Shown piece after piece: positions 45,401-52,622 of a stretch of DNA of 64,000 bases (positions are counted from its first letter, which is position 1; each line of letters starts with the position of its first letter). The stretch is from Pedobacter sandarakinus (GTDB lineage Bacteria > Bacteroidota > Bacteroidia > Sphingobacteriales > Sphingobacteriaceae). The DNA is taken from assembly GCF_026240095.1 (NCBI RefSeq), contig NZ_JAPIVG010000003.1, positions 558,001 to 622,000 of the forward strand. Reading direction: 5' to 3'. Position numbers and translations under genes: made by a program. Below the pieces are notes generated by a model. The model did not search any database, was not told the origin of the DNA, and saw nothing but the letters and a program-made list of their open reading frames with translations.

Positions 45401-48400
45401 GCAGATTTAACAGCAGTAAATAATCCCTTAATTAAGCTGGAATTATTGAATGGTGGAAGTTCTGCAATTTTAAACTTAGTGCCTTCCAAAGCCTTTGATG
45501 GCGTAGAGCTAAGGTTGAATTCGGGATTACTCGGTGCGCTAACTTCCATAAATTTTGATTATGCCCAACGCATTATTCAAGCCCCAAATGTTGTTAACTC
45601 AAGCCTAAGCGTTTGTCAGGGTGCAGGCGCCACATTAAGTGTTTCCAACCCTCAAGCTGGTGTAACCTACAGGTGGTTTTTGGGAAATACATTTCAGGCT
45701 GAAGGTACTACATTTACTACACCTGCTACTTTGGTGGCTGGCACTTACACATATAATGTTAGGGCAAGCGCATTTGGATGCGAGAGTGTCCCTACCGTGG
45801 TGACTGTGATAGTTAGCGCACCTCCTGCTCCTCCAATACCGGTAAGTGGTAACCCAACAGGAGCATGTATTGGCAGTTCAGCAACTCTAGGTGTACAAGC
45901 TGTAGCGGGTGTAACATACAATTGGTATGATGCGGCTGGGAATGTGTTGGTATTAAACAGTGCCACCTTTAACACGCCGATTTTCGATACTGCAGGTACC
46001 TTTGATTTTTTCGTAGAGGCCATAAATGGAAACGGCTGCCCAAGTGCTAGTCGCACTACAATTTCAATAAATGTTAATCCTTTGGCTATTCCATCAGATT
46101 TTAACGTTAACGGGAACCTCACCATTTGTGGCGCATCTTCTACCACGCTAACAGCTTCTTCGTCTACTGTAATTAATCCGGTATTTTCATGGTATCGCAA
46201 TGCGGATTTAACTGATTTAGCTTTTACAGGCAGCACGTTCACCACGCCTACGCTAACTTCAAATACCACTTACTATGTCACAGTTAAAGGAGACAATGTA
46301 TGTGAAAGCCTTGCGGCAAATGCTAAGGTGGTACTTATTACAATAAAAATTCCTGCTGTGTCGGCCGATATTAGTGTTTCTGGCTTAGCAGCAATATGTG
46401 CGGGGAACACGGCTAACTTAACGGCTAGTTCTTCTGTCGTTACCAATCCTGTGTTTACCTGGTATAGAAACCAAGCGCTGACTGACGTAGCCTTCACCGG
46501 TGCTACATTTACAACCCCACCACTAACCGTTAATACCACGTATTATTTAACTGTAAAAGGCGATAACAGATGCGAAAATGCTGTTGGCGATGCCTTGGTA
46601 ATCAATATTAATGTAAATCGCAATGCAATAGCTTCAGATATAGCATTAAGTGGCATTACGGAAATTTGTAATGGTAGCAATACTGTCCTTTCTGCAAGTT
46701 CAACCACCGTTATTAATCCCATTTTCACCTGGTATAGTGATGCTGCCTTAACCACCGTGGTATTTAACGGGAGCGTTTTCACCACTCCTGCACTTAATCA
46801 ATCAACCACATATTTTGTAACTGTAAGCGGCAGCAACGCTTGTGCGAACCTACCTAATAATGCTGCCGCAATATCTGTTAAGGTTAAAGATTATGCTTTG
46901 GCTTCAGATATTACAGCAACAGATGCGGTAATTTGCGCAGGAAGTCAGGCGACATTAAGTGCATCTACCTCGAGCGTAACAGACCCTATATTTACCTGGT
47001 ATAGTGATTCATCATTAACCATTGTTGCCCATGTGGGTTCAACGTTTATTGCTCCTGCTTTGGCGACTACCACCAAATATTTTGTAACAGTAAAAGGGAG
47101 CAACAGATGTGAAAATTTATCGGCCAATGCCAAGGTAGTAACTGTGCAGGTTAATGCGCTAGCCGGCATGGCAGACCTTAATGTTTCGGGTGTTGGAGCG
47201 ATATGTTCAGGATCAGTAGCTCAACTAACAGCATCAAGTAGGAGCGTAAGCAATCCAATCTTTAGCTGGTATGCCGACTCAGCTTTAACAAACCTAATTT
47301 TTGTTGGTCCATCATTTACCAGCCCTCCATTATTCCTGAATACAATATTCTATGTAACGGTAAAAGGAGATAACCTTTGTGAAAATGACCCTGCAACCGC
47401 TAAGGCAGTTGAGGTAATTGTCTCACCTGCTGCCAGCGCTGCCGATGTTACGGTCGCCAATGATACGATTTGTCAAGGAAGCAGCGCCACTTTACAGGCT
47501 AGCACCACAACTGTTACCAATCCGGTATTTACCTGGTATAGCGATGCTGCTTTAACAACTGTGACTTTTGTTGGGCCAACTTTCATTACCCCAAACCTTA
47601 ATACCAATACAACCTATTATGTCACGGTAAAAGGCAGCAACACATGTGAGAGCACACCTCAAACGGCAAAAGTTGTTACTGTTACTATCAATCCGGGCTC
47701 GCAACAGGCAGATTTGGATCTATCAGTTCCTGCAATTATTTGCGGCAATGGTACTGCAACTATCATTGCCAGCAGTGGTACGGTAATAAATCCGGTATTT
47801 ACCTGGTATAGCGATGCATCGTTAACTTCAGTCGTATTCATAGGTTCAAACTTCACTACACCAAATTTATCGAACACTACCACATATTATGTTACGGTAA
47901 AAGGAGATAATAAATGTGAGAACACGCCTGGCAATGCTAAATCAGTCACAGTTGTGGTGAAGCAGATAGCTACCGCCGGCGATATCGTTACTAGTGGAAA
48001 TACTGCAATATGTGCTAATGGTTCAACGTCTCTTACAGCTACAAGTAACTCAACAATAAATCCGGTTTATACGTGGTATAGCAACGCGGCGCTAACTGAT
48101 GTCGTTTTTGTAGGATCGACGTTTGCGACGCCTAACTTAACCGCAACTACCACATATTACGTAACAGTTAAGGGAGATAATAAGTGCGAGAATACCCCGG
48201 CTACAGCCAAATCTATTACGGTTACGGTTGGCATCCAGCCAGCCAATCCAATCATTGCAGGCGCAGGTCAAAACATTTGCGCAGGACAAACGGCCACCTT
48301 CAGCATCACTAATCCGGCGGATGGCGTGAAATACGAATGGTATGTATCGCCAGATAGTGGCACACCTGTATTTGTAGGCCCAGTTTTTACCACTCCTACA

Positions 48401-49558
48401 TTGAATGCGAACACAACGTACTATGTTCAGGCAGTTGGATCTGGAGGCTGCACCAACGCTGGTGGAAGAGTCGCCGTTCAGATAACAGTTACATCGCCAC
48501 CTGCAGCACCAACAGTCTCCTCAAACAATATGGACGTTTGTGTGGGCAGCACTGCTGTGCTCATGATTGTGAATCCTGCTGCAGGAATTCAATATAACTG
48601 GTACACCAGTGCGGTTGGCGGTACACCTATTGGCAACGGGGTCACTTTCACAACTGGTGTCATTTCATCAAATATCACCTATTATGCAGAGGCCGTTTCC
48701 GTAGGTTGTCAATCAGGATCGAGAACGCAGGTAGCAATAAATGCTCTGCCATTGCCAATGGCGCCAGTTTCAGTTACTGCGGTACCTAATCCAATTTGTG
48801 CAGGAAGTACGACCATTATCACGGTAAATAATCCTGATCCTAAGCTTAGCTACAAGTGGTATACCACTAGTACAGGTGGTTTATCTTTGGCTGAAGGAAG
48901 TACATTTACCACGCCTGTTTTAACAAGTACTACAATATTTTATGTAGAAAGCATTTCTATATTGGGAGGTTGTACTAGCAATAGTCGAACGGCAATAACG
49001 GCAAATGTTCTTCCAGTACTTACAGCTCCCAGGGTGGTTATTGATAATGTAAGCGCAAACGCAGTAACATTTAGTTGGAGTTCCGTATCGGGAAGTACCG
49101 GATTTGAAGTTTCTGTTAATAATGGAACCACATGGATGGTTGCCAATGGATTGAATTCCCATACCATCTTAGGTTTGAAGCCAGGCGAAAGCATAACCAT
49201 CGTGGTGAGAGCTATCGGCGCATTACCTTGTCAAACAAGCACTAACTCCATGTCGGTAACTGGAACTGCCAGTAACCCTTTTATGAACGATTTATTTATA
49301 CCTAATACGTTTACGCCAAATGGCGATGGTAAAAATGACATTTTTCTCGCCTATGGAAATACGGTTTCCCGAATAAAAATGAGTGTCTATAACCAGTGGG
49401 GAGAATATTTATTCGAATCTAACTCGTTAACCACAGGCTGGGATGGTGTATACAAGGGAAACATGCAACCTAGTGGGGTTTACGTGTATTATGTCGATGT
49501 AACTTTTAATGATGGAACCACCAAGTTTTTCAAAGGAACAATTACCCTACTGAGATAA
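39434..49558 (+). CDS. Giant T9SS type-B repeat adhesin, about 3374 aa
   Basis: A surface protein exported by Sec then T9SS. I start at ATG 39434 (MNLIFTLKQLTKRW), which places a normal signal peptide ending VSYAQ; the frame opens 16 codons earlier. Order: an N-terminal domain; a jelly-roll-like ~160-aa domain (nt about 40062-40545); five He_PIG Ig-like repeats (about 40820-42110; PxGLSF..TREISGTP); alternating Ig-like units and three more jelly-roll-like domains (about 42637-43080, 43870-44330, 45108-45570); eight near-tandem 89-aa Ig-like units (about 46095-48240; FTWYSDAALT, TTYYVTVKG); more Ig-like units; an FN3 domain (about 49020-49260); and a C-terminal CHU_C/type-B sorting domain (IPNTFTPNGDGKND...). 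Likely adhesion or gliding-related. The porP/sprF gene follows after 1 base. Confidence 0.92.
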   Translation: MNLIFTLKQLTKRWIAQLFIVLSLTCIYSVSYAQIKNYATTATIKAAQVDNANNATSAANSFATVKSRGGTLGLGKYSGELELKFPSALPANTTSFIRIDSDADLLNVLLGGNLGSLLADILGNVVLGDHVFEVGARSVAGATLLSGSSAGGFSNANLRLIKDGAGFFYIAITPNQAYDKVYIKDITNALVLGPTNETRVYNAFYFSGTDACASGFATSFSGNGLTVDALGLGKAGVTNPERAIDADPNNFSEISLGALGVAGAIMQDIYFSTLSTPGDEFSVRLSINPALINAGILNNITISAYRGSTEVFSQNLNALLSVDLLGLLNSGRIANVPFKPTLPFDRVRITLNSLLNASLTQTINLYSVFSSAARPTFTAPTTSTVNVCYNASATLSATTTAENELVWYDVAEGGTALASTAYNVSFVTPSLQTNKTFYVAARKIGCTAESIRVPIDVVVNPEIIFSTSALSNANTGTAYNKQISLATGGSTNFTYALTAGSQLPAGLVLSTSGQIGGIPATPGDYNFSVTATDSRNCNAVATYNLKVTPALSLPAASLPNGTVGSAYQPQIIPTATGGSGSYTYVATNLPPGLSFDETTRAISGTPTQVGNYNINIVVTDSDGNQVSNNYNLVVKDPLVLASAVLADGIVGQAYLPQTILPATGGTLPYTYAAIDLPPGLSFNASTREISGTPSLAGTFIIPVTVTDGDGKTATVNYTIRVQTPLSLPGQNLPDGNVNAIYTPQALPAASGGIGPYTYIASNLPAGLVFDATTREITGTPTQSGNFTITLTARDAALNTISNTYQLKVIGALNLPTAILPDGLVGQAYPPQTLPAVSGGTSPYSYVATNLPPGLSFNTTTREITGTPTAGGNTVITLTATDAAGNSVSTNYSIMVNVTAPIVANATICSGASATLTVTNIQPGVTYNWYGPTGNSALASNNNGTFITPIVNATTTFYVESVSGTATSGRTSVVVSVNPAPNMPVILTANQIIGVGQNTILEASANAGETINWYANSTGGTRLASGPNFTTPNLSATTTFYAEAVSATGCSSLSRSPVTVTVLNGSGAPDCNYANSQNSGISGICIGCSISNPTNPIDADLNNFSRISLAVGVAAQGYQRLIFASPGVSSDSIRLDLAIPTGLLDLSVLSRVTITVMNGASVVSSYQLNSSLVNLKLLGGTRFNATFAAGGIFDRVEVRFAATAAAVNSLDIYSAAKIFPNPIINTPNTSICAGSTASLSATPSSDTNLSWYSTPVGGTALATGSTFTTPVLSTTTTFYLEVGRAGCANSVRLPITVTVTPVLAAPVIAPQAAICQGSSATLSVTNADAAITYQWFDSATDGQIVFTGASFPTPSLQSSKTYFVQASQNGCTSATRTSVTVVVNSRPQAPQVQVSSSTVSPGQTAVLTATSTEPNVGFNWFDSPTATNPIFSGGTFITPPLNATTSYFVESVNTTTSCTSASRIQVTITVDGNGVIQPIPCEAASAQTNGKTGLLTVFAGVSNPNLAVDNDAQTGSTLFIPVGLAASVYQRLAFADASSVGDTVKILVNSPGRILSASVLGNLQIATYNAGSANNDAVFANNAAVRVELLGGNAQALITIIPTSTFNEVEIRLNSGLVGALTAINVNYAQRAIAQPIVTPSTVTVCANQPAVLTVQNFNASYTYKWYSADGTLLTTSNTATYTTPAIITGTTYFVTVSSPSGCESAKTAVNVGTSPLPIAPELRFANVNTCTGSSAVLEVQNPIAGNVYKWYDAQGIYQAGKDGVVFTTPLLTANTTYQVVAENNCGTSAPATATITLGTAVDAPIVTPAAVTVSAGSPAVLMASSSASGAAFNWYASANGTTPVFTGPTFVTPPLTANTTYYVEAVVPGPCPASGRTSVLITVVPNGNPVSAPCGAATIALADGVSGIALFAGVSNPNLAIDNDIQSGSTLVIPVGAAGASVLQRVGFDGGLSHVGDTLRIKLSSPAKLLSLGLLQNISLTTFNGSVSNADLTAVNNPLIKLELLNGGSSAILNLVPSKAFDGVELRLNSGLLGALTSINFDYAQRIIQAPNVVNSSLSVCQGAGATLSVSNPQAGVTYRWFLGNTFQAEGTTFTTPATLVAGTYTYNVRASAFGCESVPTVVTVIVSAPPAPPIPVSGNPTGACIGSSATLGVQAVAGVTYNWYDAAGNVLVLNSATFNTPIFDTAGTFDFFVEAINGNGCPSASRTTISINVNPLAIPSDFNVNGNLTICGASSTTLTASSSTVINPVFSWYRNADLTDLAFTGSTFTTPTLTSNTTYYVTVKGDNVCESLAANAKVVLITIKIPAVSADISVSGLAAICAGNTANLTASSSVVTNPVFTWYRNQALTDVAFTGATFTTPPLTVNTTYYLTVKGDNRCENAVGDALVININVNRNAIASDIALSGITEICNGSNTVLSASSTTVINPIFTWYSDAALTTVVFNGSVFTTPALNQSTTYFVTVSGSNACANLPNNAAAISVKVKDYALASDITATDAVICAGSQATLSASTSSVTDPIFTWYSDSSLTIVAHVGSTFIAPALATTTKYFVTVKGSNRCENLSANAKVVTVQVNALAGMADLNVSGVGAICSGSVAQLTASSRSVSNPIFSWYADSALTNLIFVGPSFTSPPLFLNTIFYVTVKGDNLCENDPATAKAVEVIVSPAASAADVTVANDTICQGSSATLQASTTTVTNPVFTWYSDAALTTVTFVGPTFITPNLNTNTTYYVTVKGSNTCESTPQTAKVVTVTINPGSQQADLDLSVPAIICGNGTATIIASSGTVINPVFTWYSDASLTSVVFIGSNFTTPNLSNTTTYYVTVKGDNKCENTPGNAKSVTVVVKQIATAGDIVTSGNTAICANGSTSLTATSNSTINPVYTWYSNAALTDVVFVGSTFATPNLTATTTYYVTVKGDNKCENTPATAKSITVTVGIQPANPIIAGAGQNICAGQTATFSITNPADGVKYEWYVSPDSGTPVFVGPVFTTPTLNANTTYYVQAVGSGGCTNAGGRVAVQITVTSPPAAPTVSSNNMDVCVGSTAVLMIVNPAAGIQYNWYTSAVGGTPIGNGVTFTTGVISSNITYYAEAVSVGCQSGSRTQVAINALPLPMAPVSVTAVPNPICAGSTTIITVNNPDPKLSYKWYTTSTGGLSLAEGSTFTTPVLTSTTIFYVESISILGGCTSNSRTAITANVLPVLTAPRVVIDNVSANAVTFSWSSVSGSTGFEVSVNNGTTWMVANGLNSHTILGLKPGESITIVVRAIGALPCQTSTNSMSVTGTASNPFMNDLFIPNTFTPNGDGKNDIFLAYGNTVSRIKMSVYNQWGEYLFESNSLTTGWDGVYKGNMQPSGVYVYYVDVTFNDGTTKFFKGTITLLR
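46095..48240 (+). repeat. Eight-unit tandem Ig-like array within adhesin gene
   Basis: Eight units of about 268 bases (89-90 codons) in register, each with an I-C-x-G opening, FxWYS/R, TTP.L..TTYYVTVKG and C-E-N. DNA similarity is visible, e.g. AATCCGGTATTTACCTGGTA recurs, so the array probably expands and contracts by recombination. Confidence 0.8.
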
Positions 49559-49559
49559 G

Positions 49560-50573
49560 ATGAAACCTAAAATGAAAAAAATGAAATACTTTAAAATATT
49601 GGCTGCGGTACTAATTGTGATAATTAATACGAGCCCTTCGAAAGCGCAGATCGATCCACATTTTTCACAGTATTACGCTAATCCCCTTTGGCTAAACCCG
49701 GCGTTAACTGGTGTTACTGATGGCGAGTATAGGATAAATATCAATGCAAAACAGCAATGGAGTAATTTGAACAGTGGTTATCTTACCGCCGGAGCGTCGA
49801 TTGATCAGGCTCCGGCGAAAAATCTCGCCCTTGGCGCAATGATTCTTAACCAGACCGCTGGTTCAATAAATTACAATCAACTCAGCGCACTAGTGTCTGC
49901 GGCCTACCGCATCAGACTTGGTAGAAGAGGAGAGCAAGTGATAAATTTCGGGATGCAGGCAGGCATTCTAAACAAAAGTTTTGATGCTTCAAAAATAACA
50001 TTAGGAAGCCAGTATAATCCAAATCAAGGCTACGATCCCGGTTTAGGGATGAACGACAATATCAATTCCGAAAGCTACCTGGCTCCAGATATCAACGTAG
50101 GGATTATGTTTTTTGATGGAAGTGGAAATACGAACGTAAATGTTTTCGCCGGGGCGAGCGTAGCGCATTTAACCACCCCGAAAGACCGTTTTGCCGGGCA
50201 AGATGGCCGGTTGCCAATGCGCTTCACTGGGCATGGAGGGGCTCGTTTTAAAGTGAATTACACGCTTGACATTGTGCCAAATTTCATCTACCTAAGACAG
50301 GGAGACGCTCAAGAAGTGGCTGCTGGCGCTTATGCACAAATGATGTTAAACACCGAGTCTGATTTGCTTATCGGATCTAATTACAGGGTTAAAGATTCTG
50401 CTATCGCCTTTTTAGGAATTCACCACCGAAGCATGGTATTCGGTTTAAGCTACGATTTCAATACCTCCTCACTTAATAGAGCTACGAGCAGCCGGGGTGG
50501 ACTGGAGTTATCTATCTCATTCACCAGTAGGAAAGGCATCATTGGTCCAAACTTTTTCTGTCCCAGACTTTAA
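49560..50573 (+). CDS. PorP/SprF family T9SS-associated outer-membrane protein
   Basis: 337 residues with a signal peptide (KYFKILAAVLIVIINTSPSKAQ) and the family start IDPHFSQYYANPLWLNPALTG, then beta-barrel-like strands to a C-terminal aromatic-ending strand. In Flavobacterium, SprF-type proteins encoded just downstream of a type-B CTD adhesin are needed to secrete or hold that adhesin. Here the gene follows the adhesin stop by one base (TAAGATG), so it is almost certainly its dedicated partner. Met at 49572 is an alternative start. Confidence 0.92.
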   Translation: MKPKMKKMKYFKILAAVLIVIINTSPSKAQIDPHFSQYYANPLWLNPALTGVTDGEYRININAKQQWSNLNSGYLTAGASIDQAPAKNLALGAMILNQTAGSINYNQLSALVSAAYRIRLGRRGEQVINFGMQAGILNKSFDASKITLGSQYNPNQGYDPGLGMNDNINSESYLAPDINVGIMFFDGSGNTNVNVFAGASVAHLTTPKDRFAGQDGRLPMRFTGHGGARFKVNYTLDIVPNFIYLRQGDAQEVAAGAYAQMMLNTESDLLIGSNYRVKDSAIAFLGIHHRSMVFGLSYDFNTSSLNRATSSRGGLELSISFTSRKGIIGPNFFCPRL

Positions 50574-50585
50574 TACACTAGCAAC

Positions 50586-52580
50586 ATGAAGGCAATAAAG
50601 ATTTTGATTACACTATGCATATTCTGTTTTTCGGTAAACGCACAGATGGTAAAAGACAATAGGAGGGTTGCAGATGTTTATTTCCAAAATAAGGAATACT
50701 ATGCCGCTGCAGCTTACTATAAAAAAGCGCTGTCTATATCAGCAGATAGTGCAGGATTTATAGTTCCTTACGGTTTCGAAAAAAAGATTAAAGAAAGCAC
50801 TGACAATAAAAAAACAGACTACGATTATTTGGTATTCCAACTTGCTACGTCGTTGCGCCTATATAAGAACTTTCAAGATGCTGAAAAATGGTATCTCATC
50901 GCTACTAATTTTAGCAATCCGAAATATGAATTAAGTTCCTATTGGTATGCCGAATGCCTCAGGTCGAATTTTAAATTTGATGAAGCCATTGCAGCTTTTC
51001 AAGCGTTTATATCTAAGCATCAGGCGAAAGACGAATATGGCGTTAATGCATCCAACCACATCGAATCTTGTAAATTCGCATTGCAAGAAATTAAGTATCC
51101 ACGACTATTTAAACTTCGCAAGCTCCCATCAGATATCAATATGGCAGGTTCCAATTACGCCGCCACCGTGGGCAAAAAGCAATTATATTTTACTTCTTCT
51201 AGGCCTGTAGGTAATAGTAATAAAAATGAGATTCTTACGGGTAACAATGGCAGTTCTACAGTGGTAAAAAAAGAATCACCTTACCTCAATGCGATCTATA
51301 CAACTGATATAGATTCTGCTGAAAGGCCCTCGGTTCGCCAGGTAGAACTGCTTAGCAACAAAATGGAAGCTGCAGCTCCGAGCTTTCATCCTAATGGTAG
51401 TTTTATGTATTTCACCGCCTGGAATAATGACAAAAACAGACGCATCTACCTGTCTGCAAGAAGTGGCGACAATACTTGGTCAGAGCCAGTTTTATTAGGT
51501 AGTGAGATTAATGTGCCAGGTTTTAATTCTATGCAACCATCAATTAGCAATGGCGGGAAATACCTGCTGTTTTCCTCAGACAGACCTGGTGGAAGTGGTA
51601 AATACGACTTATGGTACGCACCACTGAGACCCGACGGCTCTACAGGAAATGCTGTAAATATGGGCAATATGATTAACTCTAAAGCAGACGAGGAGGCGCC
51701 GTACTATAATCCAGTAACTAAAAGACTCATTTTCAGCTCAAACGGTCGGATTGGAATGGGTGGCTTTGACTTCTATCAAAGCAATGGTGATTTTAAAAAC
51801 TGGACTTCACCTACAAATTTGGGATATCCCTTCAACTCGCCAAAAGACGATTTATATTTTACTCCTTCCGAGAGGAGCGATGACGATGGATATGTAAGTT
51901 CAGATCGGGAATCGGTATGTTGCCTGGAATTGTTTCATATAAGAAGAGAGGTAATTTTATTCAAAGGAAAGTTAATTGATTGTAAAACACTTACGGGCGT
52001 TGCTGGTGCCAAAGTAACCCTCACGGGGAAAGACTTAGTATCTTCAACAGCCGTTACTGATGTAGATGGAAACTACAGTTTTGAAATAGCTTCCAATCGG
52101 GGTTTTCATATTAATGTTACTCAACAGGCTTATTTTGCAAAAAATGTAGATTATACGGTAGATCAGCTGGTTGCTGTAGACACGCTGGATGGCGAAATCT
52201 GTATAGATAGGATTCCAGACAAGCCTATCGTTTTGAAGAATATTCTCTACGAATTTGATAGTGACCAGCTAACGGAAGCATCAAAAATGAATTTAGAACA
52301 TCTATACAACCTCATGGTAGAGAATGAGAATATCGAGATTGAGTTGAGTGCCCACACAGATAATATCGGCAATGCGGCTTACAATCTCGATCTTTCAAAC
52401 AGGCGAGCAAAATCTTGTGTTGATTATTTAATTGGTAGGGGCATACCTGCAAACAGAATGACTAGCAGGGGATATGGATATACAATGCCCGTTGCGCCTA
52501 ACAACTTTGCAGATGGCAAGGATAACCCGGCAGGAAGAGCTCTCAACAGAAGAACTGAGTTTAAGGTAACGAAAAAATAA
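50586..52580 (+). CDS. PorE-like OmpA-family protein (TPR, PD40 propeller, CRD, OmpA)
   Basis: 664 residues. Signal peptide ending VNAQ, TPR repeats (about 25-165), a PD40/WD40-like beta-propeller (about 175-440; FTSSRPVGN, SSDRPGGSGKYDLW), a carboxypeptidase-regulatory-like domain (about 455-535; GKLIDCKTLTGVAGAKV), and a C-terminal OmpA peptidoglycan-binding domain (LSAHTDNIGNAAYNLDLS, RRAKSCVDYLIGRGI). This exact order matches PorE of Porphyromonas, which ties the T9SS to peptidoglycan. It begins 12 bases after PorP/SprF, third gene of the cassette. Confidence 0.9.
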   Translation: MKAIKILITLCIFCFSVNAQMVKDNRRVADVYFQNKEYYAAAAYYKKALSISADSAGFIVPYGFEKKIKESTDNKKTDYDYLVFQLATSLRLYKNFQDAEKWYLIATNFSNPKYELSSYWYAECLRSNFKFDEAIAAFQAFISKHQAKDEYGVNASNHIESCKFALQEIKYPRLFKLRKLPSDINMAGSNYAATVGKKQLYFTSSRPVGNSNKNEILTGNNGSSTVVKKESPYLNAIYTTDIDSAERPSVRQVELLSNKMEAAAPSFHPNGSFMYFTAWNNDKNRRIYLSARSGDNTWSEPVLLGSEINVPGFNSMQPSISNGGKYLLFSSDRPGGSGKYDLWYAPLRPDGSTGNAVNMGNMINSKADEEAPYYNPVTKRLIFSSNGRIGMGGFDFYQSNGDFKNWTSPTNLGYPFNSPKDDLYFTPSERSDDDGYVSSDRESVCCLELFHIRREVILFKGKLIDCKTLTGVAGAKVTLTGKDLVSSTAVTDVDGNYSFEIASNRGFHINVTQQAYFAKNVDYTVDQLVAVDTLDGEICIDRIPDKPIVLKNILYEFDSDQLTEASKMNLEHLYNLMVENENIEIELSAHTDNIGNAAYNLDLSNRRAKSCVDYLIGRGIPANRMTSRGYGYTMPVAPNNFADGKDNPAGRALNRRTEFKVTKK

Positions 52581-52586
52581 ATCCTA

Positions 52587-52622
52587 AATTGGCTCAGGTA
52601 CAGTATTAAACTTGAGCCAATT
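52587..52622. terminator. Bidirectional hairpin between convergent genes
   Basis: AATTGGCTCA pairs with TGAGCCAATT around a 16-base loop. It lies between the PorE-like stop (52580) and ends at the base next to the stop of ATPase B (52623). Confidence 0.6.

Noticed and set aside
45016..47883. Several antisense open frames in the adhesin gene
   Set aside because: They mirror the repeat structure of the sense gene, with each repeat giving a similar antisense frame, so they are codon shadows.
46095..48240. Regular repeats that might suggest a CRISPR array
   Set aside because: The period is about 268 bases, the repeats are in coding frame and translate to Ig-like units; no short repeat-spacer pattern.
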